DNA of 64,000 bases from Isoetes taiwanensis (Eukaryota; Streptophyta; Lycopodiopsida; Isoetales; Isoetaceae): positions 1,613,460 through 1,677,459 of the forward strand of contig JAJEKV010000032.1 of the NCBI GenBank assembly GCA_021234155.1, in the 5' to 3' direction. Both the position numbers and the translations under genes were made by a program. The notes beneath the pieces were generated by a model that saw only the letters and a list, made by a program, of their open reading frames with translations, made no database searches and was not told where the DNA came from. This document shows positions 22,860-34,114 of the stretch, one piece after another. The number at the start of each line of letters is the position of its first letter. Position 1 is the first letter of the stretch.

Positions 22860-24400
22860 TTCTTGGATGATCACACAGTCACGTGTACGGGGATGAGCGC
22901 ACATTGCCAAGTAGAGGTTGAAATCCAATGTAAATCTGAGAGGTCTAAACTTCTCCATACATGATGGAGTAAATGAATGCTGGGAATAGGAAAGTAAAAC
23001 TAGTGGTGAAGAGAACTGGGAGGTTACAAATTGGGTTGTAAACTTGTGAGCAAAGTTGTAGAGCAAGGGGAAGAGGCTAGAAGTATGTGGGGTAAGCGTG
23101 GGCGAATGTTGTAGGGCATGCAGAAGAGAGGTTGAATGAGAGGATGATTCGATACGAAGGATGGGTGGCAGGTGCAGGAGTTATGTGGACTAGGTGTTCA
23201 AATGGTAATGTGGGGCGGGTGTGGGCTCGACTGGGGGAAGGGGGGGTCTGAAACACGTATGTATTAGACTAGAAGGGGGATGGATATGTAGAAGGATGGT
23301 TCGAGAGTAAGAAAAGGCAAGGCACGGGTGTGAGCGCGAGGTGACGGACGACCGGAATACTAGAAGGAGGAGGTATACATAGAAGGATGGTTCTAGATAG
23401 ATAGAAATTTTAACGTCCACAGAGTCCATAGTCCAGAGTAGGTTCTAGAGTAACAAAATACAGAAGCAGCCAAGGGGAGGGGTCGGATGAGTTAATATGC
23501 CACGTCATGGGGCCAGATGCCGTGTCGTGGAGGTATTTGCAGCCACGTAGGCACAGTGTAGAAAGCGCCCACCTCGTGTTAGTAGGCTCCTTAGTTTTGG
23601 AACGTAGCGAGGGACCCAATTTTGTTTGGAGTTTATGGGATGGCCTACTCCGGCGGTGGCACCATATGATGGAAATTGGAAGAATCTGCTTGCTTTTTTA
23701 GTGCATCGGAACCGGTAGATATATGGGCTAATCTAATGCAAATTTCAAAATCGCAATTTTGACAGAAATCTAGCACAGGAATTAGTCCAATTTGTCCAAT
23801 TTCTGGCTCTACCGGTTTTAGAAATTCACAGATTGAGCCTCGCCGCTGCAGCACACACCCAAAAATCAGAATTGAACAGGAAAAACTGGCAGTTGGCGAT
23901 CGGGAGGAGAACCCAATTGGCACTTGGCGGTTGGATGAAGGTTCTGTGAAGATTTTTGGTTGCCCAGGTGAGGAAAGAAGAGGGGAAGGAACGGATGTTG
24001 ACAAAGGAGTAGTTGCTTCCTCTTCTTTTTGGGCGGCTTGCTTGCAAAACAAGTAAAAATTGGATATAGTTCTTGGCGGATTTTCTATCACATGAATGGT
24101 GTGGAAATTTTCCGCGCACTGGATTTAAATTTGGCGTGTAAAATTGAATGCTTGGAGCCGCTGTAGCTATGCTGAATACGACCACAGAAGCGCTCCGCCA
24201 TAGTTAGCTTAATAAGATCAAGGCTCTGTTTTTCGTCTGCAGAAAGCATTGGATTGACGAAAGAAGGAGAAACTACTTCTCTGCCGGAAACGCCAAATTG
24301 GGCAGAGTAGATTAGACACTCAAGGTATCTGTTCTACTGACAGAGGAATCGGCCAGGTTATATCAGCACGTAGCAGCGCCGGGCTAAGCAAAGGAACAAG
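22860..24400. other. upstream region of the PLATZ gene
   Basis: No gene seen. 23100-23400 is purine-rich on the plus strand, with repeats of gaaggatggttc (two copies, about 23290 and 23380). The gene's promoter and any 5' untranslated exon should lie within the last few hundred bases before 24401. Confidence 0.45.
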
Positions 24401-25713
24401 ATGGTAAGTATAGAATAGCAGCCTAATTCTTCAACCAACATTTGGCTCCTTGCCTTAATTAATTCCACATTTATGCCTCAATTTGCACCCAGCTCTTCCC
24501 TCGTTGCACCAATTTGCATGGAATTTGAAAGCCTGAAACTTCCTGCCCATTGGGTACGCGGAATTTTGCATCTAATTGGCGGCATTTTGCATTTTTTGAA
24601 GAATTTTTGATGGTTTGGCAATTTGGTGCTTGAATTGATCGTGCATTCTTGGACAGGAGATTTTGCTTGAAATTTGTGGAAATTCTTTGGGTTTTTGGTT
24701 CTGATTCAAATGCACATTTCAAATTTCAGGTTGCGACTATGATTACTACGCTTGGAGAAGAATCGCAGCTAGGGCTGCCATGACTTGTGCCGCTGTTATC
24801 GACAGGCTTTTTTGGGCCTTGCCCACTTTATAACGACCTCCAAACAAGCGAATGCAACATGTTTTGCTTAGATTGCGCCTTTGGAGCGCTCTGTTCTTCC
24901 TGCACTTATGATCACAGAAACCATCACATTGTGCAGGTAAATTAAAACCCTATTCGATCAATTCTTGTCTTTCAAGCTTTCAAAGCTCAAGTCTGATCCT
25001 CTTGCTCGGTTTTGTACAGATTAGAAGGTCTTCTTACCATGATGTTATCAGAGTTTCAGAAATTCACAAGTATTTGAACCTTACCGAAGTTCAAACATAC
25101 ATAATCAACAGCGCCAGGGTCGTTTTTCTTAACGAAAGACCTCAATTTTGGTTCGCAAAAGGAGTTACAAACACTTGCGAGATGTGTTCCAGGAGCCTGC
25201 TTGATACATTTAGCTTCTGTTCTCTGGGATGCAAGGTAATTCGTCTGATCGAGTTATCGAAATGATCAAAACCCAATTTTTTCAATATTTTTTTTAGCTA
25301 CCCAATGTAGGATGTTTCTGTTTTTCCTTGCACAATTTCTGGGTTTTGGTTATGGATTCTGACATGTTTTTTTTTTTTTTTTTTTTAGCTTTCTTGGATC
25401 AAGAGATACGGCAATACTCCACTAATTCTTCAACCAAGGCCTCCAAAGCTACCAAGGAAGCAGGATATGAAGGAGCACTTGCATCAGAAGAAAATCAAAC
25501 AAATTTCTGGCGAAAAACACAGTCTTCCATCGTTGAGAAGAAAGCATGACCCAAGACGATATTTGCCCTGTCGAATCTGGCTGTAGTTCCAAAACAGCAA
25601 GCTCCGAAGCAATTTCTCCTGCAACATCTCCTCGGATTTTCTACAGAAGTGCGAAGCGAAGAAAGGGAAATCCTCATAGAGCCCATTTGGGCTTCCTTAT
25701 TTCGACTGCTTAA
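24401..25713 (+). pseudogene. PLATZ zinc-binding transcription factor gene, disabled
   Basis: A four-exon plant PLATZ gene. Exon 1 ends right after the ATG (24401-24403, donor gtaagt). Exon 2 is 24730-24936, exon 3 25020-25235, exon 4 25389-25713; all introns are GT-AG. Zinc ligands and family motifs are clear: [71 protein letters not shown] and the C-terminal KRRKGNPHRAHLG. PLATZ proteins bind A/T-rich DNA and repress transcription, or act on RNA polymerase III genes. Two lesions are visible. The codon of the conserved Trp in P-W-L-V-P-L-L is TGA at 24781-24783, and the C-terminal motif is in a different frame from the start of exon 4 (shift between about 25530 and 25590). It is probably a recent pseudogene; sequencing error is possible. 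Confidence 0.9.
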
Positions 25714-28000
25714 TTCTCCATCGCGGAACAATGCACAATTACTGTACATAAAATATATATGCTAAAATGGGTTTACTCCCATCGCTCCATACTCCAGAAA
25801 GACATAGCGGATGAACTTGAATGAAAATTTGTGCCTGGTATATAGGGAGCCTCATAATCTGAGCTCCACATACTCGTCTATGTAAATTTTATAATGAATA
25901 TAGATAGGTTTAGGTTAGTGTAATTTGGACTCAATTTCCTGGATTGGAGCAAAATTGCCATATCTGAAGTCGAGTTTCAGGTTTTGAAGGAACAGATCAA
26001 CTCCGACGGAGCAGAAGCATGAATTTTTTTGAAAAGGAGGATTTTGACCGCCTGGGACGCAAAATTTCTGTCATGAATCATGTCCACAGGAAAATGATGC
26101 CGGATTTGGTTCGAGAACCAAGGCCAAGTGGGTAATCATCATCGAGATCTTCCCCTTTTTTACGCTCGCCGGAAGATTTGTGCTCGGATTCGATCGAATC
26201 TGATACCGGTTCAACCACAAAAAGGAAGCCAAAAATCCGGAGGAGGAGCTTCCAAGCCTTGAATAAAGGGTCAAAATTTAGGTTGTCTCACTCATCAATT
26301 CAAATATCCCACAGGCAATAGCCCTACATTTTCTAATGACACTTGTCATACTACACGTTGCATACAAAAAATAAAACAAAGCGACAAATCTGCCCCAAAC
26401 ACACTGTTTTTGGAAAACCCTCAAGTTGTTTTGACCCTCTAAAACCTCCAAAGCCACTATACTATTGAAACATCACGATAATGTGTAATATATAATACAT
26501 TAATTTTTTTTTTTTAACCATCTAAAACATGTGCAATCTCAAGGCTTCATCTTTCCACCGTATGTCGAGAAAAGTGGCTAAGAGTTCTTGCAAAATTCTT
26601 CAACCATTCTTATCAGCAATGACAACTCGCCCTCACATAACTCGTAGAATTCTCTCATCTTTTCTTGACGTAATAGAATAGAAAGGGGTCTGGCATTCTT
26701 CCCAGCCCCACGACCTGTAGAATCTGGCCGCATCTCAACGATGCTCCTGACGCTACCGGATTCTATTAATCGAGGTGCTAGCAAGAATGCCTTCCCACTT
26801 TTCGTTCCACATAACAACTAGAATAATCATAGTTTGCAGCATGATGGTAAGATATTGATTATCTAAAACCTCTACACTCTCCAAAACTTTATCTTTCCAC
26901 CATACAATAAAGAGATCTTTCCACTATACAATTAAGAGATGATGTCAATGATTAATCACAGTTTGTAACGTCACGTTTATCAGCTGTTGTATAATTTTAT
27001 AACCACAGAGCATGTCTCTTGTCATCCCACAAAATCACCATGTCGGGCAGGAAATTTATTTAAAGTTTGTTGATGAAAATGTCTTCTTTGAAACAGTTTA
27101 TATTATAGCATTATCTAGGGCATAATAAGCAGAGAAAGAGCATAAGAAATTTCCATTTATCATAAGAAATTCCCATCTATTGGCATCTTGAGTCTTTATG
27201 AATATATGAAGATACCATACCCTTCGTGCATAGGCTAAAAGGATGACATTTGTTTTTTCTCGTGTCTACATTTGCTACAATTTGACCTAAAACACAAATA
27301 TGACGCCCAAATGCTTTCTAGAGTGGGAAGTGGGTCCTCAATATGTACACATCTTTTGACCTAATTGCCTTGAGTGGGCCATTGTCTATATCTAGGCTTT
27401 AGGAGTCCCAACTTGATCACTAATTTGAGGGCCCTCTCAAAGCTCCATTCTTATTACAGAAGAAGACAACATGTCGTATCCTTTACTGGAATATAAGATG
27501 GCGATAATGCAAAAAAAAAAGGATCTCATGCATATCCACAAATCTCTATTTAGTCATTAATTAAATAACAAGTCCATATCTCACCTATATTGTCAAGAAA
27601 CGCCTAATTTTGAAGGACATTTTAATGGATGCTAAAATTCAATTAAATTTAGTTTAAATGATCTATCAATTTGTATAGGGGGACCACTAAACTCAAATTT
27701 TATCCTTTGCATAATATCACAATAAAATTCCAACAATTGTCGTGATGGCTCTTATCATCTCCAAATCTTTCAATACATCTAACGAACAACTAGGTTTCTG
27801 AGATATTTGGTGATAGTTATATCACACCATCATTATATCTGGGATATTTGGTGATAGTTGTATCACGCTCTATCATTATTCAGGTTCAATTAAGTAACAA
27901 ACTATTAAAAGGTATTCTAGTCGCATTTGATGTTCTCTTTTTATGCATTGCTTGGATGTTGATATTGCCAAATATCGGAGCTCTAAGGTGAACATTCTAG
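25714..28000. other. intergenic sequence downstream of PLATZ
   Basis: No gene supported. A 79-codon minus-strand frame at 26578-26817 is not recognisable. Direct repeat of a 40-bp phrase containing gatatttggtgatagtt at about 27808 and 27843. Otherwise AT-rich. Confidence 0.5.
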
Positions 28001-29177
28001 CCTGTGCAAAATCAGGTCTCCAATGTGGCAATAAGAACGTTGTTATGTAGCAATAATGGAGCTCGAGTGACTAAATACGTTACCTCGAGGCAAAAAATTT
28101 TATAATGATATGATTGGGGGCTATATTGCAAAGGGAAAGGGGGTTGTAGAAGAGAAGCATGTGGCTTCTCCAGCGAAGTTCTCGGGGAGTATCGTTTAAA
28201 CTTTATTTGGGGTGGAAATGAGTTAGGAGCGGTGGTCAAGGTAGCTTGGGCGAAATGCACTAGTCCTAAGACAGCTATGAGTCCGGTCATCTCATGTCAT
28301 GCGAAGCATTTAGAACAAAGTTCTTTTGTACGATGGGGATGAGTAACAAACGGAATCATATTCTTTGCATTGTTTCCACCGTGATTCCGGTCCCGCATTG
28401 AGGTAGTCGTATGGGGTTGCCATCGGGATATCCGGCCAGGCGGTTTGTGTCTTCTCGTGTATAAATTGCTTTTGCATTCGAAATCCTCGCCTCCATCGAA
28501 TAGGTGGCATCTTCAGGTCCCTCAGCCACAATGGAAAAGTGTTTGGATATGGGTATGGGATAAGCTGCTTCATCCCAAAGTAGTTTTGTGGTGGCAAGTG
28601 ATCCATAGATGCCTCGAGTCAACAAAGTTAGTCCATAAAATGGATAATCTAAGATCTCAGAGCTCAGCCCTTTATGCCAGCTGGTTGGAGGAGTATTGAG
28701 CATTGTTTTTCACAGGTGAGCCGCCGCAAGCAGCATGGTCTTGGTTGCCGAATCTTATTTGGTACTGCTCGCATCTACGCGAAATTTTGCTTGCTATCTA
28801 TCCCGGATGCTTGGCCCAAACTACGGAAACGAAGCCATCTCGCATAAAATGGGCTTTTTATGGTCAATCTAGAAGAGAAGGAGGCTGTTTTATCTTTAAG
28901 AGCATAGATACCGCAGATGAGAATGAGATTGTTCTTCGCTACAAAATAAAATTGTTATGGCTTACAATTGTTCTTCTCTTGATCAAGAGAAGAAAGTACC
29001 GATTTGGCATACTTACCTTCTGATTCATACTTTTGCATAGGCAAATGGTTGTGCTTTCGATTGAATCGGTTTGTCCATGGGGTTATAATCTTGTCTTTGC
29101 ATTTTATGTTGCTCTAGTTTTTTAGTTGGTGAATAAAGCTTGTCGCCCTTCAAAAAAAAAAAAAAAAAAAAAAAAAA
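28001..29177 (+). mobile_element. 5'-truncated LINE with poly-A tail (LINE-C)
   Basis: The body ends with AATAAA (29132-29137) and a run of 27 A (29152-29178). The heptamer ATTCTAG occurs just before the body (27994-28000) and just after the tail (29178-29184), a probable target-site duplication. The 5' truncation, A-tail and duplication are the marks of target-primed reverse transcription. The coding part is homologous to the 3' half of LINE-B ORF2. Confidence 0.82.
28190..28800 (+). pseudogene. LINE-C ORF2 C-terminus (RT end and zf-RVT)
   Basis: FIWGGNELGAVVKVAWAKC at 28199-28257 matches FVWGGDDEGAVVKVAWWKC of LINE-B. After frameshifts, 28450-28690 reads QWKSVWIWVWDKLLHPKV and LWWQVIHRCLESTKLV. 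This is the segment before the zf-RVT zinc finger (LINE-B: WTWSSLPPPKVRVLLWQVV). The zinc ligands themselves are lost (stop at about 28697), with remnants AAWSWLPNLIW near 28728. Non-functional. Confidence 0.82.
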
Positions 29178-29184
29178 ATTCTAG

Positions 29185-31144
29185 AGACATTCATGAAGCT
29201 AATACTTTGTTTGAGGCAAATTCTGCTAAGGGTTATGGGCTACCAATCGCTCTTCACCTGGATTCTCTTATGAAGGAAAACAATAACAAGTCCACAAGTG
29301 TTACCTGGGGCTCTCTCTCGCTGCCCAGCAAAGCCGGCGGTCACGGCGAGTCTTCCTGGGAACATGGAACCAATTGTATAAGCGAGTCATGCAACACGTG
29401 ACAAATCATCTACAAACTTAAGGTGTGTGGCATCGAATGACTTTGTCTGATGGGTAGCTCAATCTAGTTTCAGTGACTAGCTGAAAAAAGATTTGCCTTT
29501 GCTTCATAGTGAGAGGGTTTTAGAAGTTATGTTCTTTGTCTCAAGATGCAAGAAAGAGGACATGATGAAGTTCATAAAAACTGACGTCTCTAAGGCTGCC
29601 TCATCATTCCCTGTAGTTGGAGACATCGGGAATGTCCCATCTGGTGGGCGATACGTGGATAATGTCATCATTCAGATCAACCAGAGTGAACATTTTAAGT
29701 ATTAGAAAATTTGGTGGCCTATTCTACCTTGATCACACGACTTCATCCTCAACTGATCCTGGGCCTTTTCTTCCAAAATACATGCTGTTTATATTTGGAA
29801 CATATATTCTTGACCCGATTTTGTGTGAAATATAATTCAAGTCTTTTGTCAGCTATCCTGGCCCTCATAACCTCAAAATAACTCCTCAATAGGAATGAAT
29901 TTATGCCTTTTGTTCCCACACATGCCTTGATTACGTTGAAAATTCTTTTATACTAAATTTTCGTTCGGGGGAAAAAGATTCAATGAAAAATAAGATATTT
30001 TTATGCGTTTTAACTATGCTATGAAATATGAACATAAAAGGCCTTAAAATAGAGAAGGCATTTTAATTTTTAACATTGAGCTTTCGAAGGCAGATGGGTG
30101 GATGGGGCAGCCAGTGGAGATAGGGCGATGAACCAGGCAGGTTTATAGGTGAGGTGGGGCGAAGAAGCAGGTGGTGATCCCTGGCGACGATTGCCTTGCT
30201 TAAACCCTTTCCAGCTTCAAGTTTTCCTCCCTGTTGTAGTCGACAAGTCTATGTTAAATATCTGCATGTTTCTTAAGCCAAAGGGCTCAGATCCGCTCAG
30301 ATACTAGTTATTTGCGTCCATTATTTCAACCTAGATTAATAAATACCTATAAGTTTGTGTCTTAATGACAAAATAGTCTGCAGCAGGGCATCCTTGCCGA
30401 TAAAATTGTTGCTTGTTCTTTCTAGAAAAATATTCCATTCAAAATTACTGCCCATGACTGTTATATATAAACCTCCTTTGATCAAACCCCCTTGTCGTAG
30501 CTTACATGCTTGACTCAAAATGGCACCAATAAAGTTTCAAGAAATTAATCTTTCAAGAGCTCACCATCAAAACCTCTAAATTAGAAACTTTAGCAAAGAC
30601 TTGGCCATCAAAAAATGGCTTAATAAAGTCAGTCATTGTATTTATGGAAAGCCAGGCCACACTTAGTGCTAGTTGTGATCTTAAAAACAAATTTGCCATG
30701 TCAACTTGCAGTGAATCAAACAAGAGTGCCACTCAAATTTGCCATGTTAACTTGTAGTGAACCAGGCTTGAGTGCCAATGGAGGAGATGCTACTCATCTC
30801 CAAGAAACAAGAACAGGAAATTATAATCAGCCCAACCCCGACAATTTATTCTAGGTCATGAATTTGTTCCGAGTTGGTGTTGGAATTTATCAAAAAACCC
30901 TAGCCTAAAGAGCAGAGCAGATGGCATCTGATGCAGAAATCAAGAAGCTTTGTGATTTCCCTAAATCGGCCACCAACACGGATGCAATTGAGCAGAATAC
31001 TGGCAACATTTCTTTGATAAACTAACCACTAACACGGATGCAATTGAGCAGAATACTGGCAATAGTAGCCAAGCTGCCAAGATCATTCAGAAAGTGTGCA
31101 ACGATGTATAAGGCAAGCAGATGGAATCACAACAACAAAATGGT
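29185..31144. other. intergenic sequence, no gene seen
   Basis: Short frames at 29126-29401 and 29493-29705 are not recognisable. A 31-bp phrase containing cacggatgcaattgagcag is repeated at about 30977 and 31033. A second phrase, aaatttgccatgt, is repeated near 30690 and 30737. Low-level repeats only. Confidence 0.45.
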
Positions 31145-31756
31145 AATTAGCGACGTCTATAGCGATGTCTGGATCACGTCTGTGTGACGTTTGGCCACGT
31201 GACATCTAGACCTCGCTAGAGACACGTCGCATGCAACTTGGTCTAGACGTCGCATGCGATGCAGATAGACGTGACACAGACGTGACCTAGACATCTCACA
31301 GACGTGACCTACGTGACGTTGACGTGATCGTGCGACATCTAGTAGTTCGCATGAGATGTTGACCAGACTTCACACCTCTGCATAAATATATATAAATGAT
31401 ATATAATATTAATTGAATTTAATAAAATAAAAAAATAGAAAATAAAAATATTTAACGTCGCATGTGATGTATTGAACGAAATGAAAAAAAAAATGGAAAG
31501 AATCTCATAGTTATTTACAATATCATGTCTAAGAGGCAAGAAGCAGGTCATTTTTTTTAATTGAAAATGGTATATTGTATTTATATTTTTAAAATAATCA
31601 CAAAAAGAGTATCCACCCTTTTAGCCTAGAGTATTCAAAATAGGCTTATAATCATGACCTTGAAAGACGCAAACAAAAAGACTCTTAAGGGGAGTATCAC
31701 CCTTTTAGCCTAGAGTATTCAAAATAGGCTAAGTGTAAATATAGTAGCAAGCTAAT

Positions 31757-32125
31757 CTAGCTCTCAGACTCGGTGTAGTCATCATCCGAGTAAGTGGTCA
31801 ATGGATGCCTCTCAGTTTGGGATCCATCAGGCCGAGGTTTGGACGGCTCTCCAAAGTTCGACGCTCCCTCGTCGGACTCTCCCACGTTCTTGGCTAAGGC
31901 TTGATTCATGTGTTCCACTGCTTCCTGTACCTCTTTCTTCGTTGAAGCTTGCCCATTCACGTTGTCGTTGGGGTCCCAAGCCCTCCAACTTTGATGATTC
32001 ATGTCGTCGTCGCCTTTTTGAACCATGTGAGTCCGTTGCTCCACTACCTCTTGACCTGGGAAGTAATGAGAATGAGCATCTTTAACATACTGCAACCAAA
32101 GAAGTGTCTGATGCCTAATGAACAT
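31757..32125 (-). CDS. hypothetical acidic-tailed ORF inside the candidate transposon
   Basis: 122 codons on the minus strand, ending with an acidic, Ser/Tyr-rich tail (YSDDDYTESES). The composition is hydrophilic and helical, with Gln/Glu/Asn-rich residues around KKEVQEAVEHMNQALAKN. I do not recognise it. It may be the last exon of an element-encoded protein. No start context supports it as a stand-alone gene. Confidence 0.25.
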   Translation of the reverse strand: MFIRHQTLLWLQYVKDAHSHYFPGQEVVEQRTHMVQKGDDDMNHQSWRAWDPNDNVNGQASTKKEVQEAVEHMNQALAKNVGESDEGASNFGEPSKPRPDGSQTERHPLTTYSDDDYTESES

Positions 32126-32224
32126 ATTTACCTGTTGAAATCTCCCTCCAAGTTCCTTGGCACCAAAAAATCTATCGATGTTGCATGCCGATAGTCAAAG
32201 CCATAGTCAACACTACGTTGATAC

Positions 32225-32690
32225 GTTAGAAGAATAAGAACAAAGAAGAAAAAAATAGAAGAAGAAAGAAAAAAAGGAGAGGAAGGAATAGGGAAAGAAA
32301 AAAAGAAACAGAATTGAAAGAAGAGAAGGGTGGGAGAAAGAAGAGAAGGGAAAGAGAAGAGAAAAAAGAAAGAGAAGGGGGAAGAAAGAGAAGCTGGAGG
32401 AAAGAAATAAGAGAAGAAAGAGAATGAGGGAAAGAGAAGAAAGAATGAAGAAATAAGAGAAGGAAGGGAAGAAAAGAAGAAATAAGGAAAGGGAAGGGAA
32501 AGAATAAGGAAGGAATGCAAGAGTGAGGATGAAATAGAAGAATGAGGAAGGAAGAAATAAGGGAAGAGAAGGGAAGGGAAGAATAGAAACATAGAAGAAA
32601 GAATGAGGAAACAATGGAGAAGAAAAAGAATGAAGAAAAAAAGAAAACGAGGAAGGAAAGAGATAAAAAAGAAAAAATTGAAATCTACCC
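32225..32690 (+). repeat. polypurine (GA-rich) simple-sequence tract
   Basis: About 465 bp, almost entirely A and G on the plus strand, with unordered gaaaga, gaagg and aagaag units. The long Phe/Ser/Leu-rich ORFs on the complementary strand are a by-product of the composition. It could form triplex (H-DNA) structures. Confidence 0.9.
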
Positions 32691-33074
32691 GAAACCATTC
32701 AACAAAAACCAATTCAATCTAAAAATCAAGATGTACTAATAAAAAGAGTGTTTACAAGTCGATCAAGATCCTAGCGCCGAAAATTGCCCAAAATGGAAGA
32801 GAGAAGGAAGCCTAGGAACGGCCACGGAAAAGCCGGCCGCGGGACTGTAAAAAGGTGTCGAAGTCGCATGCAACGTCGACATTGCATGCGATGTCATTAC
32901 AAAATTGTATATACGGTTTAACGTCCTATGCGACGTGCATGCGACGTGTTTTGTTATAGCGACGTCTAGCACTTTTTAATTTTTTGGGTGCCTTTTTTTT
33001 TATCTAATGGTTATGAAAGTTTGTCAAAATCACATTCCGGATTTAGCCAATATTCTATTGCTACTACTTACAAA

Positions 33075-33425
33075 TGTAAGTGGGATGTTTAAGCCTGGGG
33101 TGGCATCTTTGAGCCACGTGTCATGTTTGAGTCTGGGTGACATGTTTGAGCCTATGTGGCATGTTTGAGCTTAGGTGGCATGTTATGTAGCATGTTTGAG
33201 CCTAGGGGCAATGCTTGAGCCTAGGTGACATGTTTGAGTCTAGGGCATGTTCGATCCTAAGGGCAATGCTTGAGCTGGTAGCTGGTGCCATGTTTGTGTC
33301 ACGTGTCATATTTGAGCATAGTCACATATTTGAGACTATGTGGCAAGTTTGAGCCTAGGGCATATTTGACCCTAGGGCATGTTCGAACCTAGGACATGTT
33401 CGAACCAAAAGATGCAATATTATTT
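33075..33425 (+). repeat. minisatellite, first block
   Basis: Degenerate tandem units of about 20 bp with the consensus tgtttgagcctaggtggca, and variants with gggcatgttcgatcc. The same unit recurs at 33915-34110 on the other side of an Snf2 gene fragment. Confidence 0.85.
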
Positions 33426-33429
33426 TTAA

Positions 33430-33914
33430 CACAATTCTTGATGTTCCTATCTTTACTCACGTTTCCATCTTGATCTTGCGATTGCTTCCACGACTCAAAA
33501 GATGGTGGACACCGAAGTCTTTTGTTCTCTCAAATGACAAAGATGCTTTGACATTATAGAGGACTTTTTATATTTTCTCGTTGATTCATTTTTCAGGTTT
33601 GATTCCTTAGATGGCAGGATATGTTTGCCTGAATTTCATTTCCAGCTTTGGTCTTGACCGGTTTCAGGCTTATCCCATTTTTATTCCTTGAAGTGTTTTG
33701 ATTAACAGAATGGAAATACAGGTTCGCCGGAAAGGCAGAAATTGATCCAGAATTTTAATTATCCTCACAATTCCACATTCATCTTCGTAATTTCCACTAG
33801 GGTTGGAGCTCTAGGCATAAACTTGGTAAGTGCCACACAAATAAAGAAAAGGTCTGATGTATATGTGATTTCTGTTAACAACCGACTGCAGATACTGTCA
33901 TCATTTATGATATG
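33430..33914 (+). pseudogene. Snf2-type chromatin-remodeller helicase fragment
   Basis: Pieces of a helicase C-terminal domain, interrupted by intron-like sequence. LLFSQMTKML then DIIEDFLYFL is at 33520-33580 (one base inserted between them), then RFDSLDG. NYPHNSTFIFVISTRVGALG and GINLVSA follow at 33758-33832, then ADTVIIYDMP at 33890-33918. This is the order of helicase motifs IV, V and the start of VI in Snf2 ATPases (family form: LLSTRAGGLGINL). Which subfamily is unclear. A retained intron and lost exon ends show a captured genomic fragment. It is embedded between two minisatellite blocks. Confidence 0.75.
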
Positions 33915-34110
33915 CCAGGTAGCTAGCATGTTTGAGCCACGTGCCATATTTGAGCCTAGGTGGCATGTTTGAACTTGTGTGGCATGTTTGAGCCTAGGGC
34001 ATGTTCAATCCTAGGGGCAATGATTGATTAGGTGGCATATTTGAGCCTAAGGCATGTTGGATCCTAGTGGCAATGCGTGAGCTGGTGGCATGTTTGTGCC
34101 ACATTCTTTG
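33915..34110 (+). repeat. minisatellite, second block
   Basis: The same tgtttgagcc / ggtggcatgtt units as at 33075-33425. The two blocks bracket the Snf2 fragment, as if the fragment was inserted into one array or the array grew on both sides. Confidence 0.8.
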
Positions 34111-34114
34111 TTTG

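Larger units (their letters stand above)
31145..32975. mobile_element. candidate non-autonomous DNA transposon with GACGTC-rich ends
   Basis: 31145-31375 and 32845-32975 are packed with gcgacgtc, cgtcgcatgc, cgcatgcgac and cacgtgac motifs, while the interior is not. The edges read ttagcgacgtctatag and, on the other side, ttatagcgacgtctagcac, a similar palindromic core in both ends. This layout suggests a CACTA- or hAT-like element with subterminal transposase-binding repeats. The vocabulary differs from the arrays at 6.6 and 16.7 kb, so it is another family. No transposase is present and no target duplication was established. Confidence 0.5.

Noticed and set aside
26578-26817. 79-codon minus-strand ORF downstream of PLATZ
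   Set aside because: No recognisable domain, no start context, no neighbours; cannot be told from a chance frame.
31600-31740. Possible CRISPR-like or regulatory direct repeat (38 bp, two copies)
   Set aside because: Only two copies of a phrase with cctagagtattcaaaatagg, no regular spacers, plant sequence context; a local duplication.
32128-32712. Two long overlapping minus-strand ORFs rich in Phe, Ser and Leu that look like membrane proteins
   Set aside because: They are translations of a polypurine tract on the plus strand. Any frame of such a tract is open, and the composition explains the hydrophobicity.
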